NCBI GenBank assembly: GCA_947632565.1
Contig: CANRPT010000006.1
Coordinates: 1-45,796 of the forward strand
Length of the DNA: 45,796 nt
From: an uncultured Bacilli bacterium
GTDB taxonomy: Bacteria > Bacillota_I > Bacilli_A > RF39 > UBA660
Reading direction: 5' to 3'
A program made the position numbers and the translations under genes. Under the pieces are notes generated by a model. That model searched no databases. It worked only from the letters and a program-made list of their open reading frames with translations, and had not been told where the DNA came from. Shown here piece after piece: positions 24,871 through 30,203 of the stretch; the stretch's first letter is position 1; each line of letters opens with the position of its first letter.

Positions 24871-25260
24871 ATGAATTCGTTTATCATGAACGGAATTCTA
24901 TGGCATGTAAAATTTGTAGACCCGACTAGCCTGGAGCTCGTGGATCGTACTGGGAAGCAAAGGGTTGCTGCAACAGATCCGAATGTATTCTGTGTATATT
25001 TAAGCAACGATCTCCGAGGGGATTTCCTCAATACAGTATTCATTCACGAGCTCGGGCACTGCGTAATGGTAAGTTTTAATCTTTTGTATGAGATTCACAA
25101 AATGGTTAAGCCAGAGTATTGGATTGAAGCAGAAGAGTGGATTTGTAATTTTATCGCAGATTATGGGATGCAGATTTTTAAAATTGCCTACGGAATCCTT
25201 GGAAGCAAAGCTTTGGAAATTCTGCCATATGAGATGGAAAGAGTAATTAAAGCGGCGTAA
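24871..25260 (+). CDS. Small zinc metalloprotease-like protein (HELGH)
   Basis: The 129-aa product carries FIHELGHCVM (HExxH) near residue 60 and, about 25 residues later, an EEWICNFIADYG helix whose Glu could be the third zinc ligand. This is the layout of ImmA/IrrE-like small zincins. Its start lacks a clear ribosome binding site: ATG 24871 or 24886 are both possible. It lies just before the holin genes. Possible roles are host wall or regulator proteolysis, or late virion maturation; none is proven. Confidence 0.65.
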   Translation: MNSFIMNGILWHVKFVDPTSLELVDRTGKQRVAATDPNVFCVYLSNDLRGDFLNTVFIHELGHCVMVSFNLLYEIHKMVKPEYWIEAEEWICNFIADYGMQIFKIAYGILGSKALEILPYEMERVIKAA

Positions 25261-25275
25261 AGGAGGTGACTTCCA

Positions 25276-25575
25276 TTGCAGGTGCTACAAATGTTTGTTA
25301 CTGTTATTTGTGCAGTTCTTGCGTCATCTGGTTTCTGGGCATTGCTTCAGAAGCTTTCAGATCGAAAAGATGTAAAGACGAAGGTTTTGATTGGCCTGGC
25401 TCATGATCGGATTATTTATCTTGGGATGAGTTATATTAAACGTGGCTACATCACAAAGGATGAGTACGAGAACTTGCATGATTATCTATATTTGCCTTAC
25501 AAAGAAATGGGTGGAAATGGTTCTGCAGAGCGTGTTATGCAGGAAGTAAATAAGCTTGAAATTTGTGATCATTAA
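25276..25575 (+). CDS. Holin-like protein with one membrane segment
   Basis: It starts at TTG 25276 with AAAGGAGGTGACTTCC upstream. The 99-aa product has one N-terminal transmembrane helix (VLQMFVTVICAVLASSGFWA) followed by a charged cytoplasmic domain (KLSDRKDVKTKVLIGLAHDR; YIKRGYITKDEYENLHDYLY). Gut phage proteins with this layout are often annotated as holins or holin partners. It directly precedes a second holin candidate, so the two may form a holin/regulator pair. No endolysin is adjacent. Confidence 0.6.
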   Translation: MQVLQMFVTVICAVLASSGFWALLQKLSDRKDVKTKVLIGLAHDRIIYLGMSYIKRGYITKDEYENLHDYLYLPYKEMGGNGSAERVMQEVNKLEICDH

Positions 25576-25587
25576 GGAGTGATATTT

Positions 25588-25926
25588 ATGAGTCTTAATA
25601 AGAAGGTTTATGATATTCTGAAGTGGATTGCTATGTATCTGTTACCGGCTTTTGGCACTCTATATTTTGCTCTTGCCGGCATTTGGAATTTCCCGTATGG
25701 TGAGGAAGTTGTGGGTACGATTACTGCCCTTGATACCTTTCTTGGTGTTATTCTCGGTATTAGTAAGGCTAGTTACCAGGGGGACGGTGACATCGTGGTT
25801 GACAATAGCGACCCTGACAAGACTCTCTATTCTCTGGTTCTTAACGACGATCCTGATAAGGTGATTGGAACTTCTAAGTACGTTACTCTGAAGGTTACTC
25901 CTAATACTGAGGAGAACGTTGCATAA
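25588..25926 (+). CDS. Holin
   Basis: ATG 25588 follows AAGGAGTG; the in-frame GTG 25579 is rejected. The 112-aa product has two membrane helices (YDILKWIAMYLLPAFGTLYF and TITALDTFLGVILGIS) split by a short loop with Trp-Asn-Phe-Pro, as in phage holin families of Bacillota, and an acidic soluble tail (DGDIVVDNSDPDKTLYSLVL). It makes the membrane lesion that releases the endolysin. A terminator follows immediately, ending the late region. Confidence 0.8.
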   Translation: MSLNKKVYDILKWIAMYLLPAFGTLYFALAGIWNFPYGEEVVGTITALDTFLGVILGISKASYQGDGDIVVDNSDPDKTLYSLVLNDDPDKVIGTSKYVTLKVTPNTEENVA

Positions 25927-25934
25927 ATTATACA

Positions 25935-25973
25935 AAAGGGGGTCGTATATTTTACATATGCTACCCCTTTTTT
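25935..25973 (+). terminator. Terminator of late region with promoter-like loop
   Basis: AAAGGGG (25935-25941) pairs with CCCCTTT (25964-25970), followed by TTT. The loop contains CGTATATTTTACA (25944-25956), a match to the dyad of the phage promoter family, but the -10 position reads TACCCC. It seems a terminator built over, or decayed from, a promoter copy. Confidence 0.8.
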
Positions 25974-25975
25974 CT

Positions 25976-25999
25976 CGTAAAAATTACAAGCTTTATTAT
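25976..25999 (+). promoter_or_regulatory. Phage-type promoter P1
   Basis: CGTAAAAATTACA (25976-25988), 5 nt, then TATTAT (25994-25999). The -10 is part of a larger palindrome, TTATTAT-AGA-ATAATAA, that runs up to the ribosome binding site. Drives the gene at 26026. Confidence 0.85.
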
Positions 26000-26025
26000 A
26001 GAATAATAAAGGAGGTTGAACTAAG

Positions 26026-26304
26026 ATGTTTAAGATTGGACAGTTTAGAATTCTCTCTAAGAAGGATTGGAAGACTCTTGTAGAACTTCGTAACGACTAT
26101 CTTAATAAGACTAATCGAGCTGGTTTAATTAATGTTGAGTTATCAAACATTAAATACTATCTTGATAATGGAAATATGGAGATGGCTTATCGAATTATAC
26201 AAGAACGATATATCGATCCTTTAACTGAGGATAAAGCTAAAGTATGTGGAACTAATTATGATATCTTAGCAAAAGCTAACTTACTCATAATTCCAAAAGA
26301 TTGA
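26026..26304 (+). CDS. Hypothetical protein, first gene of the cassette bank
   Basis: The 92-aa product (FRILSKKDWKTLVELRNDYL; GLINVELSNIKYYLDNGNME; ERYIDPLTEDKAKVCGTNYD) is helical and mixed in charge with no motif I recognise. It has its own promoter (P1), an AAAGGAGG site, and its own terminator whose stem begins inside the stop codon. Single-gene units of this kind in phages often encode host-takeover proteins, but that is inference from context. Confidence 0.75.
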   Translation: MFKIGQFRILSKKDWKTLVELRNDYLNKTNRAGLINVELSNIKYYLDNGNMEMAYRIIQERYIDPLTEDKAKVCGTNYDILAKANLLIIPKD

Positions 26305-26326
26305 GCCTACAAAGGCTCTTTCTTTT
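26303..26326 (+). terminator. Terminator overlapping stop codon
   Basis: GAGCCT-ACAA-AGGCTC (26303-26318) plus a T-rich run. The TGA stop (26302-26304) forms the first bases of the stem. The same terminator occurs at 27940. Confidence 0.88.
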
Positions 26327-26350
26327 CGTATTTTTTACATCTTCTATAGT
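26327..26350 (+). promoter_or_regulatory. Phage-type promoter P2
   Basis: CGTATTTTTTACA, 5 nt, TATAGT (26345-26350), directly after the previous terminator; drives 26368. Confidence 0.8.
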
Positions 26351-26367
26351 AGAAAGGAGGAAGTGGT

Positions 26368-26661
26368 ATGAATCTGAAACGGTTGAAAAGGGATAAGCGA
26401 ACTGAACTTGATAAGAGGATTGACGAGGGTCTTGGTGAGCTGAGTAATCTTAGTATCACATCAGAAAGCTACGATCAAGCCGCTAAGAATGTCGAGACAC
26501 TTTGCAAGGCTAGAAGTTATGAAAAGCCGAGGAAAGTAAGTCCCGATGCAGTTCTAAGTGCAGTCGTATCCATCGGAGGTATATTATTGATTCTTGGTTA
26601 CGAGCAAACTCGTGTAATCACATCAAAGGCATTTCACTGGATTCCTAAAGGGCGTTTTTAA
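26368..26661 (+). CDS. Hypothetical membrane protein
   Basis: The 97-aa product has a basic N-terminal half (LKRLKRDKRTELDKRIDEGL; AKNVETLCKARSYEKPRKVS) and one C-terminal transmembrane helix (AVLSAVVSIGGILLILGYEQ). AAAGGAGG precedes the ATG. The layout is that of a tail-anchored or single-pass membrane protein with most of the chain in the cytoplasm. Function is unknown. It has its own promoter (P2) and terminator, with the stop codon inside the terminator loop. Confidence 0.75.
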   Translation: MNLKRLKRDKRTELDKRIDEGLGELSNLSITSESYDQAAKNVETLCKARSYEKPRKVSPDAVLSAVVSIGGILLILGYEQTRVITSKAFHWIPKGRF

Positions 26662-26685
26662 AATGCCCTTTCTCTTTTTTTTTTT
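26647..26685 (+). terminator. Terminator with stop codon in the loop
   Basis: AAAGGGC (26647-26653) pairs with GCCCTTT (26665-26671); the TAA stop at 26659-26661 is in the loop. A long T-run follows and merges with promoter P3. Confidence 0.88.
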
Positions 26686-26709
26686 CGTAATTTTTACAGT
26701 TCCTTTAAT
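26686..26709 (+). promoter_or_regulatory. Phage-type promoter P3
   Basis: CGTAATTTTTACA, 5 nt, TTTAAT (26704-26709), then AGAAAGGAAGG; drives 26730. Confidence 0.85.
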
Positions 26710-26729
26710 AGAAAGGAAGGTGTTCTTAA

Positions 26730-26969
26730 ATGAAGGAAGAACTTCAGTTGGACTGCAATCAGGTTATCAAGATGATGAAGGAAGTTATCTATTCCATTGT
26801 GGAACCCGTTACTAAATCTTGCAATGAGGCCATTCAACCTTATAGTGACAAGAGTAAAGTGACGATGCTTTGGAGCGATGCGGACTTCATTCTCGATGAG
26901 CTTGGTTTCTTGCTCAATGGATTGGTCTTGCTTGAAAGGAGGATACCCAAGTCTAAGGATGAGGCATAG
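26730..26969 (+). CDS. Small helical protein, cassette family (KDEA end)
   Basis: The 79-aa acidic helical product (LQLDCNQVIKMMKEVIYSIV; DADFILDELGFLLNGLVLLE; ending KSKDEA) looks related to the protein at 28430, with which it shares the DxDFxxxExxF...LE...KDEA pattern. The last codons and terminator are identical at DNA level (27 nt). Function is unknown. Its own promoter and terminator make it a self-contained cassette. Confidence 0.75.
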   Translation: MKEELQLDCNQVIKMMKEVIYSIVEPVTKSCNEAIQPYSDKSKVTMLWSDADFILDELGFLLNGLVLLERRIPKSKDEA

Positions 26970-26981
26970 CCTCTCCTTTTT
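26955..26981 (+). terminator. Terminator with TAG stop in the loop
   Basis: GAGGC-ATA-GCCTC (26961-26973), extended by AAGG/CCTT pairing, then TTTTT. The stop codon TAG (26967-26969) spans the loop, so the last codons form half of the stem. Confidence 0.88.
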
Positions 26982-26985
26982 AATT

Positions 26986-27009
26986 CGTAAATTTTACAAT
27001 TATTATAAT
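26986..27009 (+). promoter_or_regulatory. Phage-type promoter P4
   Basis: CGTAAATTTTACA, 5 nt, perfect TATAAT (27004-27009). The GTAA and TTAC half-sites are intact. Drives 27030. Confidence 0.88.
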
Positions 27010-27029
27010 AGAAAGGAAGGTGTTTTTAA

Positions 27030-27230
27030 ATGCTAAGATTTCATAGGTTGGTTAAAGAAGATGATCTTTGCAAAATCGATTTGCATTCTGAAACAGCACA
27101 AGCTTTTTTAAGGGAGGCTATGGCTGCTTTACCCGAAGATGATAAGTCTTTTGACTCTATAAAGGATTGTATAAGATTGGCTTACAATCATATTGTAGAG
27201 ATTAGGAGGCATAATCCATCAAAATGGTGA
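27030..27230 (+). CDS. Small helical hypothetical protein
   Basis: The 66-aa product (FHRLVKEDDLCKIDLHSETA; AFLREAMAALPEDDKSFDSI; KDCIRLAYNHIVEIRRHNPS) is predicted to be all helix. It lacks a recognisable motif. Size and helix spacing resemble the other cassette proteins (26730, 27708, 28430, 28723), so a loose family is possible. Own promoter P4 and own terminator. Confidence 0.75.
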   Translation: MLRFHRLVKEDDLCKIDLHSETAQAFLREAMAALPEDDKSFDSIKDCIRLAYNHIVEIRRHNPSKW

Positions 27231-27253
27231 AGAGGCATAGCCTCTTCTTTTTT
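27229..27253 (+). terminator. Rho-independent terminator
   Basis: GAAGAGGC-ATA-GCCTCTTC (27229-27247), then TTTTTT. The stem starts within the TGA stop at 27228-27230. The GGCATAGCC core is common to the other cassette terminators. Confidence 0.9.
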
Positions 27254-27277
27254 CGTAATTTTTACAGTTCCTTTAAT
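27254..27277 (+). promoter_or_regulatory. Phage-type promoter P5
   Basis: CGTAATTTTTACA, 5 nt, TTTAAT (27272-27277); almost identical to P3 and P8. Drives 27295. Confidence 0.85.
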
Positions 27278-27294
27278 AGAAAGGAGTGATTTAT

Positions 27295-27459
27295 ATGATC
27301 ACGATTACGATTTTATTGGCGGTTCTGATTACTTTCGGAGCAGTGCTTTGCGTACTCCCGGTATTGGCATTGCCACTGCTCGACATTGTTGTTGGTGCGC
27401 TGATAGTAATCGCTTTAGTGAAACTTATTAGAAAACTCTGGAAAAAAAGGAAGGCATAG
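27295..27459 (+). CDS. Small two-helix membrane protein (54 aa)
   Basis: ATG 27295 follows AAAGGAGTG. The 54-aa product is almost entirely hydrophobic (ITILLAVLITFGAVLCVLPV; LPLLDIVVGALIVIALVKLI) with a basic C-terminal tail (RKLWKKRKA), so two membrane helices with the tail in the cytoplasm are likely. It has its own promoter P5 and a terminator containing its stop. Role unknown; small phage membrane proteins can depolarise or exclude, but nothing here decides. Confidence 0.75.
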   Translation: MITITILLAVLITFGAVLCVLPVLALPLLDIVVGALIVIALVKLIRKLWKKRKA

Positions 27460-27470
27460 CCTTTCCTTTT
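27446..27470 (+). terminator. Terminator with TAG stop in the loop
   Basis: AAAGGAAGGC-ATA-GCCTTTCCTTT with one bulged base; TAG (27457-27459) spans loop and stem. Confidence 0.82.
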
Positions 27471-27474
27471 ACCT

Positions 27475-27498
27475 CGTAAAATTTACAGTGTTTATAAT
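27475..27498 (+). promoter_or_regulatory. Phage-type promoter P6
   Basis: CGTAAAATTTACA, 5 nt, perfect TATAAT (27493-27498). Lies before the 15-codon ORF and the tRNA gene. Confidence 0.87.
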
Positions 27499-27515
27499 AG
27501 AAAGGAAGATGATGA

Positions 27516-27563
27516 ATGAATTTGAATTATGCAGGCAAGTTCCTAGAAGATTCTTATTCATAA
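27516..27563 (+). CDS. Micro-ORF (15 aa), possible leader peptide
   Basis: AAAGGAAG at 27501-27508 is followed by ATG 27516 and an open frame MNLNYAGKFLEDSYS ending TAA at 27563. The stop is inside a hairpin with a T-run, exactly as in the neighbouring full-size cassettes. It may be a real micropeptide, a deletion remnant of a longer gene, or a leader for the tRNA transcript. An alternative ATG at 27509 in another frame would run into the tRNA and is less likely. Confidence 0.45.
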   Translation: MNLNYAGKFLEDSYS

Positions 27564-27579
27564 GGTCTTCTTTTCTTTT
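27546..27579 (+). terminator. Hairpin terminator between micro-ORF and tRNA
   Basis: GAAGA (27546-27550) pairs with TCTTC (27566-27570), and TTAT with ATAA inside, followed by TTTTCTTTT. It ends one base before the tRNA, so the tRNA must be read through or the hairpin serves as an RNA processing signal. Confidence 0.75.
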
Positions 27580-27657
27580 GCCCCAGTGGTGCAATCGGCA
27601 GACACAACGGACTTAAAATCCGTCAAGCTATGGGTTCAAATCCCATCTGGGGCACCA
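27580..27657 (+). tRNA. tRNA-Leu (anticodon UAA), short variable arm
   Basis: The acceptor stem GCCCCAG/CTGGGGC is perfect, with discriminator A and encoded CCA. The anticodon stem ACGGA/TCCGT holds loop CTTAAAA (anticodon TAA, reads UUA). The T arm ATGGG/CCCAT has loop TTCAAAT. A73 and the D-loop GGTG...CGGCAGACAC resemble leucine tRNAs, but the variable region is only about 6 nt instead of the long class II arm. It matches the TTA-rich codons of the Dit, Tal and tape measure genes. Confidence 0.88.
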
Positions 27658-27659
27658 TT

Positions 27660-27683
27660 CGTATTTTTTACAGTTCTTATTAT
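27660..27683 (+). promoter_or_regulatory. Phage-type promoter P7
   Basis: CGTATTTTTTACA begins 2 nt after the tRNA CCA; 5 nt, then TATTAT (27678-27683) within the palindrome TTATTAT-AGA-ATAATAA, as in P1. Drives 27708. Confidence 0.85.
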
Positions 27684-27707
27684 AGAATAATAAAGGAGGT
27701 TGGTAGT

Positions 27708-27941
27708 ATGGATTACGATCTTGAAACCATTACTAAAGTATCAGTTTTACTCGATGCGGCGCAATCAGCAGCTTTGACGGTGAACAGATGTACTCCTATT
27801 GGAGATCCTGTATCAAAAATAGTAGAAGTGTCATTCGTTGACGCAGAATGCATTTCGTCGTGTATGAGTTTAATAACCAATTCTTTAGTAAAGGTGAAAA
27901 TTCTTCTAGGATTACCAAGCGATTTTAGTGAACAAGATTGA
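27708..27941 (+). CDS. Small hypothetical protein
   Basis: ATG 27708 follows AAAGGAGG; the in-frame ATG 27630 lies inside the tRNA and is rejected. The 77-aa product (DYDLETITKVSVLLDAAQSA; VEVSFVDAECISSCMSLITN; SLVKVKILLGLPSDFSEQD) is helical with an acidic end and three Cys, and resembles the 28430/26730 type in layout. It has own promoter P7 and a terminator identical to that after 26304. Function unknown. Confidence 0.75.
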   Translation: MDYDLETITKVSVLLDAAQSAALTVNRCTPIGDPVSKIVEVSFVDAECISSCMSLITNSLVKVKILLGLPSDFSEQD

Positions 27942-27962
27942 GCCTACAAAGGCTCTTTCTTT
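27940..27962 (+). terminator. Terminator overlapping stop codon (copy of 26303)
   Basis: GAGCCT-ACAA-AGGCTC (27940-27955) plus T-rich run; the TGA stop (27939-27941) overlaps the stem. Sequence is the same as at 26303-26318. Confidence 0.88.
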
Positions 27963-27987
27963 TTATTTTTTAAGGAGGATTTTGGTC

Positions 27988-28143
27988 ATGAATAAGAAGA
28001 TTGCTAAGGTTCTTGTTGGCTGTGGAAGGTTTCTGGCTGCAATGGGAGGAGCTATGAGCGCTGCGAACATGTTTGACAAACTTGTTACTATAAAAACTTC
28101 TGAAAAAGAAGAGAGTTCTACGACTGATAAGGAGGGAAATTAG
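27988..28143 (+). CDS. Small membrane-associated protein, EESSTTD family member 1
   Basis: ATG 27988 is preceded by AAGGAGGATTTTGGTC; the upstream in-frame GTG 27928 would read through the terminator and is rejected. The 51-aa product has a basic N-terminus, a Gly/Ala-rich hydrophobic stretch (CGRFLAAMGGAMSAANMF) and an acidic/Ser/Thr tail (EKEESSTTDKEGN). It is a paralogue of the protein at 30708: same leader region, length and tail, with nearly identical DNA over the tail. Function unknown. Confidence 0.7.
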   Translation: MNKKIAKVLVGCGRFLAAMGGAMSAANMFDKLVTIKTSEKEESSTTDKEGN

Positions 28144-28144
28144 T

Positions 28145-28384
28145 ATGACTGGAATCAAGAGGAAGAAGGATGTTTACGAAGAGGAAACTTCAATGTTTGT
28201 ATCGATTCTTTTGGAATTGAACAAACCATTCAAGTTTTCAGAGAAGAAGGGAACTGGTACGACCGAGGAACCATTCTATCGAACTGTTGAATATTTTGCT
28301 TCTGATATAGATATGAAGAAGATTTCTGATTATCTTAAGCGACTTAGAAAGATTCAGAAGGAATTTTTGGAAGATTCTATGTAA
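28145..28384 (+). CDS. Hypothetical protein
   Basis: The 79-aa product (GIKRKKDVYEEETSMFVSIL; YRTVEYFASDIDMKKISDYL; KRLRKIQKEFLEDSM) begins 1 nt after the previous stop, with AAGGAGGG upstream, so it is co-transcribed with 27988. The middle could form strands and the end is a charged helix. No family is recognised. Confidence 0.72.
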   Translation: MTGIKRKKDVYEEETSMFVSILLELNKPFKFSEKKGTGTTEEPFYRTVEYFASDIDMKKISDYLKRLRKIQKEFLEDSM

Positions 28385-28386
28385 TT

Positions 28387-28410
28387 CGTAATTTTTACAA
28401 TTCCTTTAAT
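28387..28410 (+). promoter_or_regulatory. Phage-type promoter P8
   Basis: CGTAATTTTTACA, 5 nt, TTTAAT (28405-28410), starting 2 nt after the stop of the previous gene with no terminator between; drives 28430. Confidence 0.85.
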
Positions 28411-28429
28411 AGAAAGGAAGGTGCTTTAA

Positions 28430-28654
28430 ATGATTAATGATGTTCTCTCTAAGAACATAAGGACAATCAGAACCATGGATCAGGTTCTTGATATGATGAA
28501 CGAGGCAATCGTTTCGAAAGGTTATCCGACTGAAGTCGATGATGGAAAAGATTGTTTCGTTTCTATCGACGAAATCGATTTCATGATCTGTGAGATCTCT
28601 TTTGTTCGAGAGTGCTTGAAGCATTTGGAGACCAAACTTAAGGATGAGGCATAG
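28430..28654 (+). CDS. Small helical protein, cassette family (KDEA end)
   Basis: The 74-aa product (NIRTIRTMDQVLDMMNEAIV; FVSIDEIDFMICEISFVREC; LETKLKDEA) resembles the protein at 26730 in its second half, and its final codons and terminator are identical to that gene over 27 nt. It is driven by P8. The similarity suggests cassette duplication followed by divergence. Function unknown. Confidence 0.75.
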   Translation: MINDVLSKNIRTIRTMDQVLDMMNEAIVSKGYPTEVDDGKDCFVSIDEIDFMICEISFVRECLKHLETKLKDEA

Positions 28655-28670
28655 CCTCTCCTTTTTTTTT
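28640..28670 (+). terminator. Terminator with TAG stop in the loop
   Basis: GAGGC-ATA-GCCTC (28646-28658), flanked by AAGG/CCTT pairing and ten T. TAG at 28652-28654 lies in the loop; copy of 26955-26981. Confidence 0.9.
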
Positions 28671-28674
28671 AGTT

Positions 28675-28698
28675 CGTAATTTTTACAGTCCTTATTAT
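28675..28698 (+). promoter_or_regulatory. Phage-type promoter P9
   Basis: CGTAATTTTTACA, 5 nt, TATTAT (28693-28698), then AGAAACGATAAGGAGG; drives 28723. Confidence 0.85.
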
Positions 28699-28722
28699 AG
28701 AAACGATAAGGAGGTAATTGGT

Positions 28723-28968
28723 ATGTTCGGTTACAAGTTGGTTAAGGAAAAGAACTTTGTAGGGGCTTTGAAAGCCATGTGGGATTGCTGCGATGCCATC
28801 GTGAAGATGAATGACATTATTGCTAATGTTGATCTTCCTGATAGTGTTAAATGTGATCTTTGGAAAAATGCAATAGTAGCTCTTGCATGTCTTGCTGATG
28901 GACTACATAACTTGGATAACGATATTCCAGATCTATCTACCGCGATTCGGAACTTTGGAGAGGCATAG
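28723..28968 (+). CDS. Small helical protein, cassette family
   Basis: The 81-aa product (KEKNFVGALKAMWDCCDAIV; KMNDIIANVDLPDSVKCDLW; KNAIVALACLADGLHNLDND) looks like a three-helix bundle with paired Cys. The layout is that of 26730 and 28430, although identity is low. Own promoter P9; the stop is inside the terminator. Function unknown. Confidence 0.75.
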   Translation: MFGYKLVKEKNFVGALKAMWDCCDAIVKMNDIIANVDLPDSVKCDLWKNAIVALACLADGLHNLDNDIPDLSTAIRNFGEA

Positions 28969-28982
28969 CCTCTCCTTTTATT
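28957..28982 (+). terminator. Terminator with TAG stop in the loop
   Basis: GGAGAGGC-ATA-GCCTCTCC (28957-28975), then TTTTATTTTT. The stop TAG (28966-28968) is in the loop. Confidence 0.9.
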
Positions 28983-29000
28983 TTTAAGGAGGTTGATACT

Positions 29001-29753
29001 ATGGCTAACAAAATCAAGGAATTCGGCAAGAAGGTTCTCAATGGAGCAATGGACAATTCTCCAGAGATTCTAACAGGATTGACATGTTGTGGCGTGGTTG
29101 GAACAAGCATCATGTCTGGACAGGCATCGGTCAAGGCAAGTGAAGAATTGAAAAAGATTGAGGAAAAGCTATCATGGAAAGACAAGATTCGTTACACATG
29201 GAAATTCTATATTCCTACAGCTTTGATGGGGGGAGTTACGATGGTCTGTGCAATTGGATCAAATCGTATATCCTCGAATCGAGTAGCGGCGATTAGCTCT
29301 TTGTACGCGATTGCCGAGAAGGGCCTGAAGGAATATCAGGACAAGGTAATTGAGACGATTGGTGAAAAGAAGGAAAAAGCTATTAAGGACGAAATTGCCA
29401 AGGATCGAATTGATCGTGATCCGGTTTCAAAGAATGAAGTTATTCTTACAGGAACTGGAGATTTCCTTTGTTATGATGCAATGTATGGAGGATATTTCAG
29501 GAGCACAATCGACAAGATCAAGAAAGTCGAAAATGCCATGAATCATGAATTACTTGGTGGAATGGATTCATGGGTATCCTTGAATGAAGTAAGATATGAA
29601 CTTGGAAGGGAGCCAATTAAAGGGGGAGATGTTATTGGGTGGACTATTAATGAACTAATACATTTCTCTTTCAGTACTCAGTTGACTGAGGATGGAGAAC
29701 CTTGTCTTGTTGTGGAATATAATGCACGACCGAAGCCACAGATCTTTAATTAA
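29001..29753 (+). CDS. Phage membrane protein, DUF6353-like (copy 1)
   Basis: The 250-aa product has an amphipathic N-terminus (KIKEFGKKVLNGAMDNSPEI), a first membrane helix (LTGLTCCGVVGTSIMSG), a charged loop, a second membrane helix (IPTALMGGVTMVCAIGSN) and a large soluble C-terminal part with WVSLNEVRYELG and GDVIGWTINEL. This fits the family I know as DUF6353, common in gut phages, with no known function. The gene at 32287 is a paralogue with the same layout (NSPEIM, two helices, VFLNEVYDAL, GAIVGWVKGAG). It probably acts at the host membrane. Confidence 0.75.
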   Translation: MANKIKEFGKKVLNGAMDNSPEILTGLTCCGVVGTSIMSGQASVKASEELKKIEEKLSWKDKIRYTWKFYIPTALMGGVTMVCAIGSNRISSNRVAAISSLYAIAEKGLKEYQDKVIETIGEKKEKAIKDEIAKDRIDRDPVSKNEVILTGTGDFLCYDAMYGGYFRSTIDKIKKVENAMNHELLGGMDSWVSLNEVRYELGREPIKGGDVIGWTINELIHFSFSTQLTEDGEPCLVVEYNARPKPQIFN

Positions 29754-29768
29754 GGAGGAAAATTTAAG

Positions 29769-29999
29769 ATGTTTAATATTAAGGATATTTTGACTTTCAT
29801 GAAGTTTCTTAACGATTATAAGATTGAATGCTATATGGACTTTAATAATTCTTATGTTGTGTTTGAAACTCAAGGGTCTCCAAAGAGGATTTCGATTCCT
29901 GTTTATGAATTTGATATTCATCAGATGATCCTTAACATTAATCGTATTAAGAGAGAATTTAATTTTAAGGAGGTTGATTTAGATGTTCGATGCAAATGA
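29769..29999 (+). CDS. Small alpha-beta-beta-alpha protein, family copy A
   Basis: The 76-aa product reads helix (IKDILTFMKFLNDYKIECYM), two strands (FNNSYVVFETQ, KRISIPVYEF) and a helix (IHQMILNINRIKREF). The next gene has the same pattern, and 33406, 35032, 35504 and 35752 resemble it in plan. AAGGAGG precedes the ATG. The end overlaps the next gene by 17 nt. Function is unknown; the repeated compact plan suggests a phage-specific small domain used several times. Confidence 0.72.
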   Translation: MFNIKDILTFMKFLNDYKIECYMDFNNSYVVFETQGSPKRISIPVYEFDIHQMILNINRIKREFNFKEVDLDVRCK

Positions 30000-30192
30000 T
30001 ATTATTGAATTGATCGATTTTACAAATAGTAATGATATTGAATTTCTTATAGAATTAGATGGGTTAGCGTTAAATTTCTTTAAAGAAGAAGACGGAATGT
30101 ACCATCATTTCCTTATTCCAATCGAAACCTTTAACAACCGTCCTATGCGGAAGAATATTGAACATATTACGTACGAACTAACTCGGAATTAA
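29983..30192 (+). CDS. Small alpha-beta-beta-alpha protein, family copy B
   Basis: The 69-aa product (ANDIIELIDFTNSNDIEFLI; ELDGLALNFFKEEDGMYHHF; LIPIETFNNRPMRKNIEHIT) aligns with the upstream protein along its full length (DII/DIL...F...N-x-IE; strand pair; IP-x-E-F/T-F; final helix). The ribosome binding site AAGGAGG lies inside the upstream gene. Tandem duplication with divergence is the simplest explanation. Confidence 0.75.
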   Translation: MFDANDIIELIDFTNSNDIEFLIELDGLALNFFKEEDGMYHHFLIPIETFNNRPMRKNIEHITYELTRN

Positions 30193-30203
30193 GGAGGCTA
30201 ACT

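Noticed and set aside
27580-27657. Suppressor tRNA or recoded stop codon
   Set aside because: The anticodon is UAA, reading UUA leucine codons; TAA, TAG and TGA all serve as ordinary stops in this genome.
27630-27707. Upstream extension of the gene at 27708
   Set aside because: The ATG at 27630 lies in the T arm of the tRNA and the frame passes through promoter P7; the ribosome binding site fits ATG 27708.
27928-27987. Upstream extension of the gene at 27988
   Set aside because: It would read through the previous terminator hairpin; AAGGAGG fits ATG 27988.
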